11,481 bases of DNA. It comes from Coemansia sp. RSA 922. Its lineage: Eukaryota; Kickxellomycota; Kickxellomycetes; Kickxellales; Kickxellaceae. Below are positions 1 through 6,647 of this stretch, one piece after another (the stretch's first letter is position 1; each line of letters starts with the position of its first letter). The position numbers and the translations under genes were made by a program. The notes beneath the pieces were generated by a model, which was given only the letters and a program-made list of their open reading frames with translations, had not been told where the DNA came from and did not search any database. The stretch spans positions 1 through 11,481 of the forward strand of contig JANBQS010000827.1 of the NCBI GenBank assembly GCA_027577415.1, given 5' to 3'.

Positions 1-600
1 GCTGCCGAGTCAGTGGCACGACACATGGCGCATATCTTTGACTTTGGCAAGGATGCGCGACAGCTCCTAAATTTATTTGTAGCGGCAGCCAGCCAGCTGT
101 CAGCGCAAAACCAACTACTGCAGCTGGCGTGCGTGGAGTCGAGTATTGCTCAAGACGTGGCATCCGCCAAAATGCAAGTCTTGAGCAGCGTATCTCTGTT
201 GGAGCTCTGCCTTATTATCTCTATGAAGAGTTTGGTACAGGGCGGGAGTAGCAAGTACAACTTTGAGATGGTGTACAACGAGTACAAAACCTTCATGTCC
301 CGCCATCTTTTGGTCGCATCTGCCGGAGGTGCTATGAAAGTATATAAGAAGCCGGTTGCGCTAAAGGCCTTTGAAACATTGGTCGAGTTGGAAATCGTGC
401 GCCCAGTAGCTGTGTCTATGGCTGCTGACGGCGGTGGATCGTATGGTCGTAATGACTTGCTGGCGGGGTCTGCGCAGTCTGCTAGGGCGCCAAAAGAATA
501 TCGTATGGTGCAATTGATGCTAGAGCCTGGGCAAGTCGTAGAGCTAGTGCTGGATCGCGTGGATGTTCCAGCTGTCATTCGACGCTGGGCGCAACAGTAG
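1..600 (+). CDS. ORC4: Origin recognition complex subunit 4, C-terminal part (5' end outside window)
   Basis: ORC4 is one of the six ORC subunits that bind replication origins and load the MCM helicase in the nucleus. The frame is open from base 1 to the TAG at 598-600, so this is the last 199 residues of a longer protein; human ORC4 is about 436 residues, so roughly the first half (the AAA+ ATPase core with Walker motifs) lies upstream. The piece covers the end of the AAA+ lid and the winged-helix DNA-binding domain. Diagnostic matches to animal ORC4 are SLLELCLIISMKSL (fragment residues 65-78), NFEMVYNEYKTF (87-98), KPVALKAFETL (117-127), the KEYRMVQLML strand (165-174) and the closing RRWA. 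A Gly/Ser/Ala-rich insert sits at about residues 140-163. The GTG at 13 and ATG at 25 are internal codons, not starts. No intron in the visible part. The identity is firm from family signatures. Confidence 0.93.
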   Translation, partial: AAESVARHMAHIFDFGKDARQLLNLFVAAASQLSAQNQLLQLACVESSIAQDVASAKMQVLSSVSLLELCLIISMKSLVQGGSSKYNFEMVYNEYKTFMSRHLLVASAGGAMKVYKKPVALKAFETLVELEIVRPVAVSMAADGGGSYGRNDLLAGSAQSARAPKEYRMVQLMLEPGQVVELVLDRVDVPAVIRRWAQQ

Positions 601-877
601 CCACTTTTGACTCTTCCTGTCAAGTCGTCAGAGCACCTTTTTTAAAGCCTACTGCCAAATTGTCTCAAACTTTAAGTTATTTGTTCCAAGTCCGATTTCT
701 TTAAAGTTGATTCAGACTATACTGCAGTAACAAAATGTCCAGTGACAATCCAGGTCAAACAGTGCTCAGACGAGACGAGTGAGTAACTGAGACTGCAGTG
801 ATGATTTCAGTAGACAAAAATATGTCGGAGATATAGAGAGTGTATTCGACAGAGCACCAAATATCCAAATGAGGGGA

Positions 878-899
878 GGGCGTGGGCGTGGGTATTTAA
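878..899 (+). promoter_or_regulatory. GC box plus TATA-like element upstream of the secreted-protein gene
   Basis: GGGCGTGGGCGTGGG (878-892) contains two tandem GGGCGT units and, at 880-888, GCGTGGGCG, the known site type of three-finger C2H2 zinc-finger proteins of the Egr/Zif268 kind. It runs directly into TATTTAA (893-899), about 103 bases before the ATG at 1002, a usual distance for a fungal TATA element. That a C2H2 factor binds here is inference. Confidence 0.5.
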
Positions 900-920
900 C
901 GAGTACCAAGGTATGATGTG

Positions 921-934
921 GTGGCCATGGCCAC
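921..934. repeat. Perfect 14-bp palindrome in the predicted 5' leader
   Basis: GTGGCCATGGCCAC reads the same on both strands. It lies about 22 bases after the TATA-like element and 67 bases before the start codon, where it could be a dimeric-protein site or a leader element. It contains an ATG (926-928) out of frame with the gene. Function unknown. Confidence 0.45.
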
Positions 935-1001
935 AACCCCCTCGTAACTCCGTGTACATCTTCTAAAACTCTATTTTCTGTCATATTTCCCACGACCTGA
1001 T

Positions 1002-2060
1002 ATGTGGTATACCGCTGGAAAAGCACTTATAGCGGCGCTCTTATGCGTGGGCAGCAGCGTCAATGGACTACCCATTCCACAGTATGGACCGCAAGGGATG
1101 GGCGGCGGCGGATTTGGTTACCCGATGAATGGGCCGATGAACGGACCAATGATGAACGGCAATGGCAATGGCGGTGGCTACGGGCCATATGGAATGGGTG
1201 ACTCGTACGGACCGATGAACATGGGCAACAACTACGGTGGCGGTAGTAGGTATAACAACATGCGGATGCGCGGACAACGCTACCAAGCACACGCCAGTCC
1301 CGACATGTGGCCAATCCCCAAGAACCCGTACAAGGCAGCTCGGTGGAATCGAGGAAATGCCAACGGATTCTACGACAACAGCGGTAATGGCGGACCAATG
1401 ATGAATGGCAATGGTCCGATGATGAATGGTAATGGTCCATATAACGGCTTCCGTGGTCCCGCACACAACCGCGCCCCGATCGAAGATAGCGACAGTGACG
1501 ACGACAGCGAGAAGGCCAATGATGGAGATACAAAAGTAGCAGGCGTCAACAGAGTATCCGCCGACTCTGCAGCCAGCTCATCAACGTCGGTCAATGAGAA
1601 CGCGGGGATGACAGACTCAAATACCAGCATCAATTTGGCGGCGATGAGCGACAAAATCATCAATATCGGCGCATTCGACGGAGCAGCTATGAAGGCAACA
1701 TCAACATCGAGCGCCGCAATGGCCACCAACACGGCATCAGCAAGCCTGGACAAAAAGAAAGCGGATCCTGTCGGACGTCAGACCGTCACCCGCAGTCTTG
1801 GTTCAGTAAAACCCACCCAGGTAGTTAGGAACGCCGTCAAACCAACACCACATACGCCAACTGCAACGAAAACGCCCGCGCATGCTGCTGGAAGCAAGCC
1901 ATCAGTACACGGCGCAACAAGAGCAGCAGTAATAGCAACAGCAACACCGGCCTCTAGTGCATCGACTGCCGTACACGCTAAACAGGCCAGCCATAGCAAG
2001 ACCGGCGTGGCTGTAGAAACGAAGCACGAGCCATCAATGAAGAAGATCCGCGGGTTGTAG
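1002..2060 (+). CDS. Secreted Gly/Asn/Met-rich low-complexity protein, unknown function
   Basis: A 352-residue protein I do not recognise. Residues 1-22 look like a signal peptide: a Lys at 7, a hydrophobic core ALIAALLCVGSSV, and a plausible cleavage after Val20-Asn21-Gly22 (small residues at -3 and -1). The mature part has three zones: residues 23-155 rich in Gly, Asn, Met, Pro and Tyr with tandem GPMMNGN-type repeats; a strongly acidic patch EDSDSDDDSE at 161-170; and residues about 180-345 rich in Ser, Thr, Ala and Pro with scattered Lys, which would suit heavy O-glycosylation. There is almost no Cys (only Cys15 in the signal), no transmembrane segment after the signal and no GPI signal at the C-terminus KKIRGL. 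This composition suggests a cell-wall, spore-coat or matrix protein, which is inference. The ATG at 1002 has G at -3 and follows a TATA-like element; an AATAAA lies 53 bases after the stop. Three long frames on the other strand across this gene are composition shadows. Confidence 0.75.
   Translation: MWYTAGKALIAALLCVGSSVNGLPIPQYGPQGMGGGGFGYPMNGPMNGPMMNGNGNGGGYGPYGMGDSYGPMNMGNNYGGGSRYNNMRMRGQRYQAHASPDMWPIPKNPYKAARWNRGNANGFYDNSGNGGPMMNGNGPMMNGNGPYNGFRGPAHNRAPIEDSDSDDDSEKANDGDTKVAGVNRVSADSAASSSTSVNENAGMTDSNTSINLAAMSDKIINIGAFDGAAMKATSTSSAAMATNTASASLDKKKADPVGRQTVTRSLGSVKPTQVVRNAVKPTPHTPTATKTPAHAAGSKPSVHGATRAAVIATATPASSASTAVHAKQASHSKTGVAVETKHEPSMKKIRGL
1398..1439 (+). repeat. Tandem 21-bp coding repeat (two copies, a third partial copy upstream)
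   Basis: Two adjacent 21-base units (1398-1418 and 1419-1439) differ at two positions and each encodes MMNGNGP. A related copy, ATGATGAACGGCAATGGC, lies at 1149-1166. The differences are in third positions, so the repeat is kept as protein as well as DNA. Confidence 0.8.
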
Positions 2061-2127
2061 TTTAAAAGTCGTCTCCAAGTTCTCTGTCGTAGTAATATCA
2101 TAGTTTTATTATAATAAATATTTTATG
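2061..2127. terminator. Shared convergent 3' region with AATAAA on both strands
   Basis: Only 67 bases separate the stop of the plus-strand secreted-protein gene (2060) from the stop of minus-strand RAD9 (2128). AATAAA at 2113-2118 serves the plus strand; TTTATT at 2105-2110 is AATAAA on the minus strand. Each signal lies 18 to 53 bases past its own stop, so mature mRNAs probably overlap in antisense at their 3' ends. Confidence 0.65.
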
Positions 2128-3579
2128 TCAAAAGAGTGCACGCATCCGCTTGGACGACGGCGGCGGCGGCGTGGCATCAAGCTCCTCATCGCTCGAATAG
2201 TCTGTATTGGCAGCAGGCATGTCGCCTTGGGGACGCTGTACGGCAGTAGTTGGAAATGGCAGAGTGGTCTGGACCATCCCTGGCGGTGCGTTTCTCTGCT
2301 CTTCGGCGGCAGCATGCTCGTCAGACAACTGAGAGTCGGTAAGGCCAGGTGGAGCGTACGGACGGGGCATGTCGAGCAAGCGGTAGGCGCGAGCAGTGGG
2401 TACACGCAATTCTGGAACAGGCTGGCTTGCAGGCCCACCCAGCGAGTTTGGGAGGCTGTCGGCAATAGAGTCGGCGGTAGCAGTGTTTGCGCGGCGAGCC
2501 GAGGCTGGAGTAGCGAGCAGCGAGTCAGAGCGGTTGCCAGGCGACCATTGAGCAAAGCTGGATCGCGAGTGTGCATACGACGAGGCGTCGGGCGATGGAG
2601 CAGAGCCTGGTTCAATGGTGTCTGGAGCAGCCGGGATCCGAGTGGGTGCACGAGTGGCAGGTGTTACATTGTTGATGCTGCTGCTGTTGCTGCTAGGAGT
2701 GGGTGTGGCATCGTCAGAAATAGTGGCCAAGACAAACTCGGCCGTTGGCGGTGCTTGGCGGTGGTCGCGGGCGTCAGGGTTTGGTGGCGCGGCGACTTCG
2801 AGCAACAGGGGCCACCCGGGTCGGTCAAAGAAGGCGGATAGTGGGGCAGCCATACGCTCAGCGTATCTTAGCACAGCGCGGAACTCGCGCAGAGCCAGTG
2901 CTATCTCAACAGGGTGAGGTACATGGTACATGTCAAAGTCGGCTGTGTCGACGCTGAGTTCAGTGTGCAAAGAACGCGTAGCATCAGGTTGAGCGACGTT
3001 CCCAGCAGTCCAGCTACGCACGCGCACAGAGGAAGAATTCATTAGCATCGTCATTTCCTCGGACCCACGCGCAAAGTGTGACACCCACGATGAAACGTGT
3101 GCAGCCGCCACACGCCACCGGCCCTTGCAGTCGCGGCGGTCGTAAGTCGAGTGGAAGGTCTCGCACGCCTCGTAGAACAGCCGGTGTGTGCGACACACAC
3201 GCTGCTTATAAGCAAGTCTCACAACCAGCCGACACTCGCCCTGAGTAGCGCTGCTGTTGATGTGCACTGGCTCGGTTGCTTCTTCGATGCTCAGTATGCA
3301 CCGCTCGACTGCTTGAGTACGAGACCGGAAAATACCCACTAGTTGCTTCGCTTGTACACGACACCGGAACACAGCGTTGTCCGATTCTCCAGAGTCGTAG
3401 GCATCAAAGAACTCTGCTGGAAATACAATTCTGGCATACGCTGACTGCGCAGCATTCTTGCCTATCAGCTCAAGGTGGTCGGTGCGTGCTTCAATCCAAA
3501 TGTCCTCGCCTATGCTTCCGAGGCACTGCAGTGCGCGGTAGAATGTCTTGAGCGACGCAGCGGGTACTTCGGCTTCCAT
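2128..3579 (-). CDS. RAD9: RAD9 subunit of the 9-1-1 DNA-damage checkpoint clamp
   Basis: RAD9, with HUS1 and RAD1, forms a PCNA-like ring loaded at damaged DNA that recruits TopBP1/Rad4 and activates ATR. The 483-residue protein matches the family through GSIGEDIWIEA (21-31), SAYARIVFPAEFF (46-58), ECRLVVRL (115-122), RTHRLFYEACE (130-140), LREFRAVLRYAE (230-241) and EFVLATISD (281-289). Residues 1-290 are the two PCNA-like domains; 291-483 form a disordered Ser/Thr/Pro-rich tail, as in animal and fission-yeast RAD9. The tail has several SP/TP sites, an SQ site at Ser416, an acidic casein-kinase-2-type motif YSSDEELD (461-468) and ends in KRMRALF. Length is near the family's 390-430 plus a longer tail. 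The start is the ATG at 3579 because homology begins there; the 29 in-frame codons upstream are AT-rich leader. It follows RRP7 on the same strand with a 169-bp gap. Confidence 0.93.
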   Translation of the reverse strand: MEAEVPAASLKTFYRALQCLGSIGEDIWIEARTDHLELIGKNAAQSAYARIVFPAEFFDAYDSGESDNAVFRCRVQAKQLVGIFRSRTQAVERCILSIEEATEPVHINSSATQGECRLVVRLAYKQRVCRTHRLFYEACETFHSTYDRRDCKGRWRVAAAHVSSWVSHFARGSEEMTMLMNSSSVRVRSWTAGNVAQPDATRSLHTELSVDTADFDMYHVPHPVEIALALREFRAVLRYAERMAAPLSAFFDRPGWPLLLEVAAPPNPDARDHRQAPPTAEFVLATISDDATPTPSSNSSSINNVTPATRAPTRIPAAPDTIEPGSAPSPDASSYAHSRSSFAQWSPGNRSDSLLATPASARRANTATADSIADSLPNSLGGPASQPVPELRVPTARAYRLLDMPRPYAPPGLTDSQLSDEHAAAEEQRNAPPGMVQTTLPFPTTAVQRPQGDMPAANTDYSSDEELDATPPPPSSKRMRALF

Positions 3580-3748
3580 AGCAGTATCAGAGTAAAAAAA
3601 AAGATAAATAACTGTATTAAATGGAAGAAGCGGGACAAAGTGGAAGCAAGAGTGCATACACGACAACCATGCGCAGCACGATCACTTATTCTTTTTTGGC
3701 TGCGCACGGTCTTGAGGTAATCACGCACATGATCGCAAATTACCATTA
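3580..3748 (-). promoter_or_regulatory. Short RRP7-RAD9 spacer: 3' end of RRP7 and RAD9 promoter
   Basis: These 169 bases must hold both the 3' flank of RRP7 and the RAD9 promoter. On the minus strand there is AGAATAAGTG just after the middle (plus 3683-3692), a weak poly(A)-signal-like word, and a T-rich run 15-25 bases before the RAD9 ATG (plus 3594-3602 is A9). No clear TATA box. Confidence 0.4.
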
Positions 3749-4669
3749 CTAGTAGGGACGGAACTGGCGGGCTTGACGCATGCGTGCAATCTTCTCTTTA
3801 TCTTCTTCAAACTTGCGACGCAAATCAACAAGCTGGTCGCGCTTGCGCTCGCGAGCCTGGAAGCGATACAGGTTGGCATACGTCGTGGGCTCCTTGCGCG
3901 CTGCGCCAGCCTCGCGTGCCTCGTCGGTGGACATGGCGGTGACTGACGCTGTGCCGTCAGTGTTTTTGCCACCTCGCGCCCTCCGCACGACTGGGATAAA
4001 CCCATCAGCGTCAGCAACGTTTTGCTGCTGCTCCAGCATGCGCTCGCGCTCGTATTGCGCCTCTTCAAACCGCGCCATAAATGCATCAACATCTGCGCGC
4101 ACAGCGTCCACTGCCGGCCGAGCTGCTCCGTAGTCCAACACATGTCTCGCCAGGCCATGACTGCTATCTATGGCCCACTCACGCACGCCAGCCTTCATCC
4201 CCAGCACAGCGCCCAGCTCTACATCTTCCAAAAGGACTACATGTGCGCTGCCGCCCGAGGAGAGCAGCGGCGCTACTTGTTGAGCTTTTGCCACTTCTGT
4301 CGTAGCCGCTGCCTTTGCCTTGCCCTTACCGACTTTGGTGTTACTGGAGATCTCGCTGGTTGCCTGTGCTGCCGCTGCTGCCACCTTCACAGCATCCTGT
4401 CCGACCGCCGAATGGAATACCACGCGTGCCACTCGTGCAACACCCTGGAACAGCCGCCGTAGATCGCGCTCTGTAGCGTCTGCTGGAACGTTGCTTATGT
4501 ATATCGTCCGGCTGCTCGGCAAGAGCGGATCTTCGCGCTTGCTGGTGTGCTGCTTGAAATACAGGTAGTGAGTGCCTGTCCCGCCCGCAATTTGCACTGG
4601 CAGTACCTTGTAACCGCTCAGCTCATCCAGTCCGCTGTTGCTCTTCTTTGTCTTTTTGCCAACAACCAT
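3749..4669 (-). CDS. RRP7: Ribosomal RNA-processing protein 7 (40S assembly factor)
   Basis: Rrp7 acts in the nucleolus, in the UtpC module of the small-subunit processome, and is needed for 18S rRNA maturation and 40S assembly. The 306-residue protein has the family layout: an N-terminal GYKVLPVQI...HYLYFKQH segment (19-41), an RRM-like fold beginning TIYISNVPADATERDLRRLF (55-74), a region around GVREWAID (161-168), AVRADVDAFMARFEEA (189-204), DGFIPVVRRARG (222-233), and the hallmark C-terminus KFEEDKEKIARMRQARQFRPY region (286-306) that ends in FRPY as in human RRP7A. An Ala/Lys-rich insert at about 90-140 interrupts the RRM. The start is the ATG at 4669 (G at -3 and G at +4); the TTG three codons upstream is not used. 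Same strand as RAD9, upstream of it. Confidence 0.93.
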   Translation of the reverse strand: MVVGKKTKKSNSGLDELSGYKVLPVQIAGGTGTHYLYFKQHTSKREDPLLPSSRTIYISNVPADATERDLRRLFQGVARVARVVFHSAVGQDAVKVAAAAAQATSEISSNTKVGKGKAKAAATTEVAKAQQVAPLLSSGGSAHVVLLEDVELGAVLGMKAGVREWAIDSSHGLARHVLDYGAARPAVDAVRADVDAFMARFEEAQYERERMLEQQQNVADADGFIPVVRRARGGKNTDGTASVTAMSTDEAREAGAARKEPTTYANLYRFQARERKRDQLVDLRRKFEEDKEKIARMRQARQFRPY

Positions 4670-4685
4670 TTCCTCCAAGCAAAAG

Positions 4686-4706
4686 TATATATATGTAAAA
4701 AAAAGT
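4686..4706 (-). promoter_or_regulatory. TATA/poly-T element immediately upstream of RRP7
   Basis: TATATATAT (4686-4694) followed upstream on the minus strand by a T8 run (plus 4697-4704) lies only about 17 bases before the RRP7 ATG at 4669. Either it is not a working TATA box but a nucleosome-excluding AT tract, or the leader is extremely short. Confidence 0.4.
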
Positions 4707-4771
4707 TGAAGAGTGGACAGCCAAGGTACAAATTTGCCTAAACGACATGTGCAAGGAAGAGAAATAATTTC

Positions 4772-4800
4772 TCGATTGATCTAGTGATCGATTGATCGTT
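4772..4800. repeat. Short GATC array with 8-bp spacing
   Basis: TGATCTAG, TGATCGAT and TGATCGTT follow each other from 4777 to 4800, placing GATC at 4778, 4786 and 4794 with a period of exactly 8. Overlapping this, TCGATTGATC occurs at 4772-4781 and 4788-4797. It lies about 105-130 bases upstream of RRP7 and may be a small binding-site cluster. Confidence 0.4.
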
Positions 4801-5390
4801 GCTAATGCGGGCCATGCTCGTGTACCCAGGTCTCTGTTGTTCTGGCCACATGTCCCGCGGGCAAATAAATGGACCCTGCCGCTGAACCCTCCCAGTCAGC
4901 GCGAGCTTGACATACCCCCAGCCGCTCCTTTTGTCCATTTGTGTGTCGGAAATGCCCCGTGTTGTACGTACATGAGCAAAATCCGATGGCGAAATCTCAT
5001 GTAACGTGGGGCGAGCCCAGGTCTCCCCACTGGGAGGCACATGCGGGGGTTACACCGTTATTCCACGCGACCTCAACGCATTTCCCCGTCTGCTGAAGTA
5101 TCAACCAGCCAATTCCATGATTGTTGCTGCTGCCTTTGTTGTTGTCACGAATGTTGTTGTCACCTTGGGGCTGCACAAGAGCCTACACACGACCAAGTAT
5201 ATGGAATCGCGAAAATCGCAACCATACCAATGGCTGCTATGTGCTCAACCTCGTCCAGCCTTTCAGGTCTTTGATAGGATTATCCTCATGTCAATCGCAG
5301 TGCGGAAACAAATACGGAAATTGAAATGCCCTTTTGTTTTCAGCTGCGTTGTCGGTTCTAGCTAAAGTCCCTACTATTGGCCTATCAGCT

Positions 5391-5444
5391 TACCCAGCTG
5401 CTGGGTAGCCCCTTCCTAATCAAGGGCGATATAATAAAATTTTT
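5391..5444 (+). terminator. Two hairpins followed by AATAAA and a T run
   Basis: TACCCAGC and GCTGGGTA form a 17-base near-perfect palindrome (5391-5407, one central T). A second hairpin, GCCCCTT paired with AAGGGC with one bulge, follows at 5408-5427. Next come AATAAA at 5433-5438 and TTTTT at 5440-5444. On the plus strand this resembles a 3'-end region, although no convincing gene precedes it. Confidence 0.4.
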
Positions 5445-5613
5445 CCTCTAGCCCCGTCGGCGACACCATCCCTGTTTGTGTCTTTGCTAGCCGCTCAATG
5501 AGGCTGGCTCTGCCTTCCATTGTCGTTTATGCGCCCTCCTTCCGGCACTCTCTTTGTGCCTCAACGAAGCGATTCACCCCTTCCGCCCCACCACGACTTG
5601 CCATTCTCTCTGA

Positions 5614-5687
5614 CCAATGCTGTGCCAGCCCGCTGGCTCATTCTCTGTGCACATATGTACGCCTCGAGCTGCCAGGCTCTATATAAG
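5614..5687 (+). promoter_or_regulatory. Candidate strong core promoter: CCAAT box plus TATA box
   Basis: CCAAT at 5614-5618 lies 61 bases upstream of a near-ideal TATA box, TATATAAG at 5680-5687, framed by GC-rich bases. Spacing suits RNA polymerase II, with initiation expected around 5710-5720. The first recognisable coding frame on this strand starts at 6648, over 900 bases further on, so the product is either a long (possibly spliced) leader of that gene or a separate transcript. Confidence 0.5.
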
Positions 5688-6647
5688 CCTCTTTCCCGGA
5701 CGGTCCATCCTCCATGCTGCTATGTGACTTATCTATTTTTTTTCTTTTGTAGTATGCACCCTCGCCAAAATTATCTACATTAAAAATCACTCACGTAAAT
5801 ATCTCCATTGTTTGTTACTGATGAACCACTGTTTTGTTGTGACCTGATTTGCTCGCGGACCACAAACAGTGCCCCCTTCTATGACAGGGAAAGGTACTCA
5901 TGCCATTCACTGTCCGTTGAGCCGTGCTACTGCGATCATCGTGGTCATACCTACCAATGAATCTGCCATCGCTGCTTCACACTCCCTTCTCACACAGTTC
6001 GCCCAGGCCACACTCATGCACACAAAACCTGTTTGCCGAGCGTAATCCTTGAGTGTTGCCTTGATGGTGAATTTTTTTGTTTTCAGTATCCTCTTACCAA
6101 ACTGCTGTTTCCACGCCCCTTTTCCCCTTCCCGTTCCACTTTCTTAATCATATCACTATAATATCGCATCTCTTTATCCCTTTTATCCTTTTTTGTCGTA
6201 TATTATTTGTATTTTCCAATGTCGAAAACTTCTCGCTAGACTTACTCCGCCGCCCTTGCGCAACAGAGCACAGCCAGCATTGTCGCCGTCGCCTTTTGCT
6301 GATAACAAAATTAAAACAATATGTCTATCTATCAGAATTTACAGTCTCTGCGCACAACAGAGCACAGCCTCTCGTTCATACCCACTGCGACTCGCGTTTT
6401 CGGTTTTGTGCTGAAGCGGGTTGTATTACGAAAAAGCACTCACTCAACCTACTTTATCCATCTCTTCTCACAACAACTCCGCCAAAAGGGTTGATTATAT
6501 GTAGACCGCTCACACAACAATATCGCAGCAGTCTACTTTGTCGAAAGTGTCGTCGAAACCCGAGCGTATTCAAACAAAGTCAGCGCACACCGTTCTTACT
6601 GTTATTAACAGCAAGCTCTCGTTTTTTAACTAGCCTGTATCTTACCT
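5688..6647 (+). other. Gene-free stretch downstream of the TATA box; possible spliced leader or non-coding transcript
   Basis: The plus strand is rich in C and T. Two good splice-acceptor-like sites occur: a long T tract ending CTTTTGTAG near 5752, and TTTTTTTGTTTTCAG ending at 6086. A 202-residue open frame (6077-6685) has leucine, serine and phenylalanine-rich text typical of pyrimidine-rich DNA and is out of frame with the following gene, so I do not call it. A 54-residue frame (5881-6045) matches nothing I know. No structured RNA family was recognised. Confidence 0.4.
6261..6369 (+). repeat. 15-bp exact direct repeat, copies 94 bp apart
   Basis: CAACAGAGCACAGCC occurs at 6261-6275 and 6355-6369. 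Both copies are preceded by a TGCG/TGCGCA context differing by a 2-base indel. They lie about 280-390 bases upstream of the gene at 6648 and may be paired regulatory sites or the trace of a small duplication. Confidence 0.6.

Larger units (their letters stand above)
601..1001. other. Intergenic spacer: ORC4 3' flank and promoter of the secreted-protein gene
   Basis: No coding frame here resembles a protein. The first about 150 bases are AT-rich 3' flank of ORC4 with several TTTAAAG/TTTAAGT copies and no exact AATAAA on the plus strand. The second half holds a G-rich stretch, a TATA-like element and a palindrome, listed separately, and serves the gene starting at 1002. Confidence 0.6.
4670..5679. 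other. Gene-poor stretch between RRP7 and the candidate promoter
   Basis: I find no recognisable protein, tRNA, rRNA or snRNA here. Short open frames on both strands have weak starts and no family features. One plus-strand frame (ATG 5117 to TAG 5363-5365, 82 residues) begins with a hydrophobic Val/Ala run, but that run comes from a GTT-rich repeat: GTTGTTGTCAC occurs at 5138-5148 and 5153-5163. CCCAGGTCTC occurs twice (4825-4834 and 5016-5025). A splice-acceptor-like CCTTTTGTTTTCAG ends near 5342. The RRP7 promoter occupies the left edge. Confidence 0.55.

Noticed and set aside
1060..1753. Three long minus-strand frames across the secreted-protein gene
   Set aside because: They are mirror images of the repetitive Gly/Asn/Met coding DNA (His/Cys/Arg or Val/Ile-rich text) and the plus-strand frame has signal peptide, promoter and AATAAA.
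2125..2957. Plus-strand frames of 238, 100 and 70 residues opposite RAD9
   Set aside because: They lie antisense to a conserved RAD9 frame and have Arg/Gly/Ser-rich shadow composition.
4738..5040. 100-residue minus-strand frame upstream of RRP7
   Set aside because: No family resemblance, an unusual start and no promoter or poly(A) context of its own.
5117..5365. 82-residue frame with a hydrophobic Val/Ala start, possibly a small membrane protein
   Set aside because: The hydrophobic run is produced by a GTT-rich repeat with an 11-base direct repeat; the rest has no recognisable feature. An RNA signal would be needed.
5815..5850. C/D-box snoRNA-like words (CTGATGA followed by CTGA)
   Set aside because: The boxes are only about 22 bases apart, the first base of box C is not a purine, and there is no terminal stem.
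5881..6045. 54-residue frame beginning MTGKGTHAIHC
   Set aside because: Weak start context (T at -3), no family resemblance, and the length is easily reached by chance; kept only as a note because it lies downstream of the good TATA box.
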